Of a DNA stretch of 5,837 bases, positions 5,662 to 5,837 are shown piece after piece. The DNA lies in NCBI GenBank assembly GCA_002352445.1, contig DEIL01000202.1, positions 1-5,837 of the forward strand. The letters are read 5' to 3'. The stretch's first letter is position 1; each line of letters starts with the position of its first letter. The notes below the pieces were generated by a model. That model did not search any database, was not told where the DNA came from, and worked only from the letters and a program-made list of their open reading frames with translations. The translations under genes were made by a program, and so were the position numbers. The stretch comes from Desulfobulbaceae bacterium UBA2775 (GTDB lineage Bacteria > Desulfobacterota > Desulfobulbia > Desulfobulbales > Desulfocapsaceae).

Positions 5662-5837
5662 ATGAAGGAATCCGGCAAAATTGCCAAATCTGCAAATGAA
5701 ATTATCCTTGAATCCATTTCAGACGGTGTCTTTACCGTCGATCATAACTGGCGGATCATGACCTTTAACCGGGCAGCTGAAGAGATAACAGGAACATCCA
5801 GGGAGGAGGCCATAGGGAGGTACTGCTGGGAGGTTTT
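5662..5837 (+). CDS. PAS-domain regulatory protein, N-terminal fragment (probably a sigma54-dependent activator or sensor kinase)
   Basis: ATG 5662 opens a frame that runs off the window after 58 codons. An in-frame TAG (the tesA stop, 5647-5649) lies upstream with no start between, so this ATG is the only candidate; its ribosome site is poor (GAAGAA). The visible residues form the first half of a PAS domain: an N-terminal helix, then SISDGVFTVDHNWRIMTFN, RAAEEITG and EEAIGRYCWEVF. This wording is typical of PAS domains placed before a sigma54-interacting AAA+ domain in Deltaproteobacteria, but PAS-histidine kinases and PAS-GGDEF proteins begin similarly, and the effector domain is outside the window. 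PAS domains sense redox state, small ligands or partner proteins. The gene follows tesA by 12 bases and may belong to the same transcript, making it a candidate regulator of the esterase-transporter unit; that link is inferred from position only. Confidence 0.8.
   Translation, partial: MKESGKIAKSANEIILESISDGVFTVDHNWRIMTFNRAAEEITGTSREEAIGRYCWEV

Noticed and set aside
5654..5665. Three-codon frame ATG AAG AAA TGA overlapping the PAS gene start
   Set aside because: It is too short to interpret and is probably chance in an A-rich stretch.

Overview
The window carries two divergent transcription units separated by about 290 bases, and it probably comes from a Gram-negative bacterium. The phylum is an inference. 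Moderate base composition, a PAS-type regulator of a kind common in sulfate-reducing and related bacteria, and lipoprotein-style anchoring of an esterase together suggest Desulfobacterota (former Deltaproteobacteria). No rRNA or other marker gene is present to prove it.

Layout. Minus strand, 1419 down to 1: the first 473 residues of an ABC exporter half-transporter of the MdlA/YheI type. It has six membrane helices and the start of the ATPase domain, and it leaves the window before the ABC signature. Positions 1420-1710: a divergent intergenic region holding a near-perfect REP-like hairpin (1457-1487), a 9-bp tandem repeat (1570-1587), a weak hairpin with a T7 tract (1623-1647), and a strong Shine-Dalgarno driving an 8-codon mini-ORF (1682-1708) that stops two bases before the next gene. 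Plus strand, 1711-2385: a LolD/MacB-class ATPase (YbbA-like). Plus strand, 2390-4888: an 832-residue ten-helix FtsX-family permease (YbbP-like). Plus strand, 4969-5649: an SGNH/GDSL esterase of the TesA family with a lipoprotein-type signal. Plus strand, 5662 to the window end: the N-terminal PAS domain of a larger regulatory protein.

How the genes fit together. In E. coli, tesA lies next to ybbA-ybbP but is transcribed divergently, and the three products are regarded as one unit: a mechanotransmission-type (type VII) ABC complex acting with a periplasmic esterase. Here the same three families sit in one co-directional run, and the esterase seems to be lipid-anchored. The inferred job is ATP-driven lifting or presentation of a hydrophobic acyl or ester substrate at the periplasmic face of the inner membrane, with hydrolysis by the tethered TesA. 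The substrate cannot be read from the sequence. The PAS gene follows by 12 bases and may be co-transcribed. The exporter on the other strand is a separate unit.

There is no evidence for CRISPR, tRNA, rRNA, phage or intact insertion sequences. The most interesting points are the co-directional ybbA-ybbP-tesA arrangement with a probable lipoprotein TesA, the leader structure before ybbA, and the adjoining PAS regulator.
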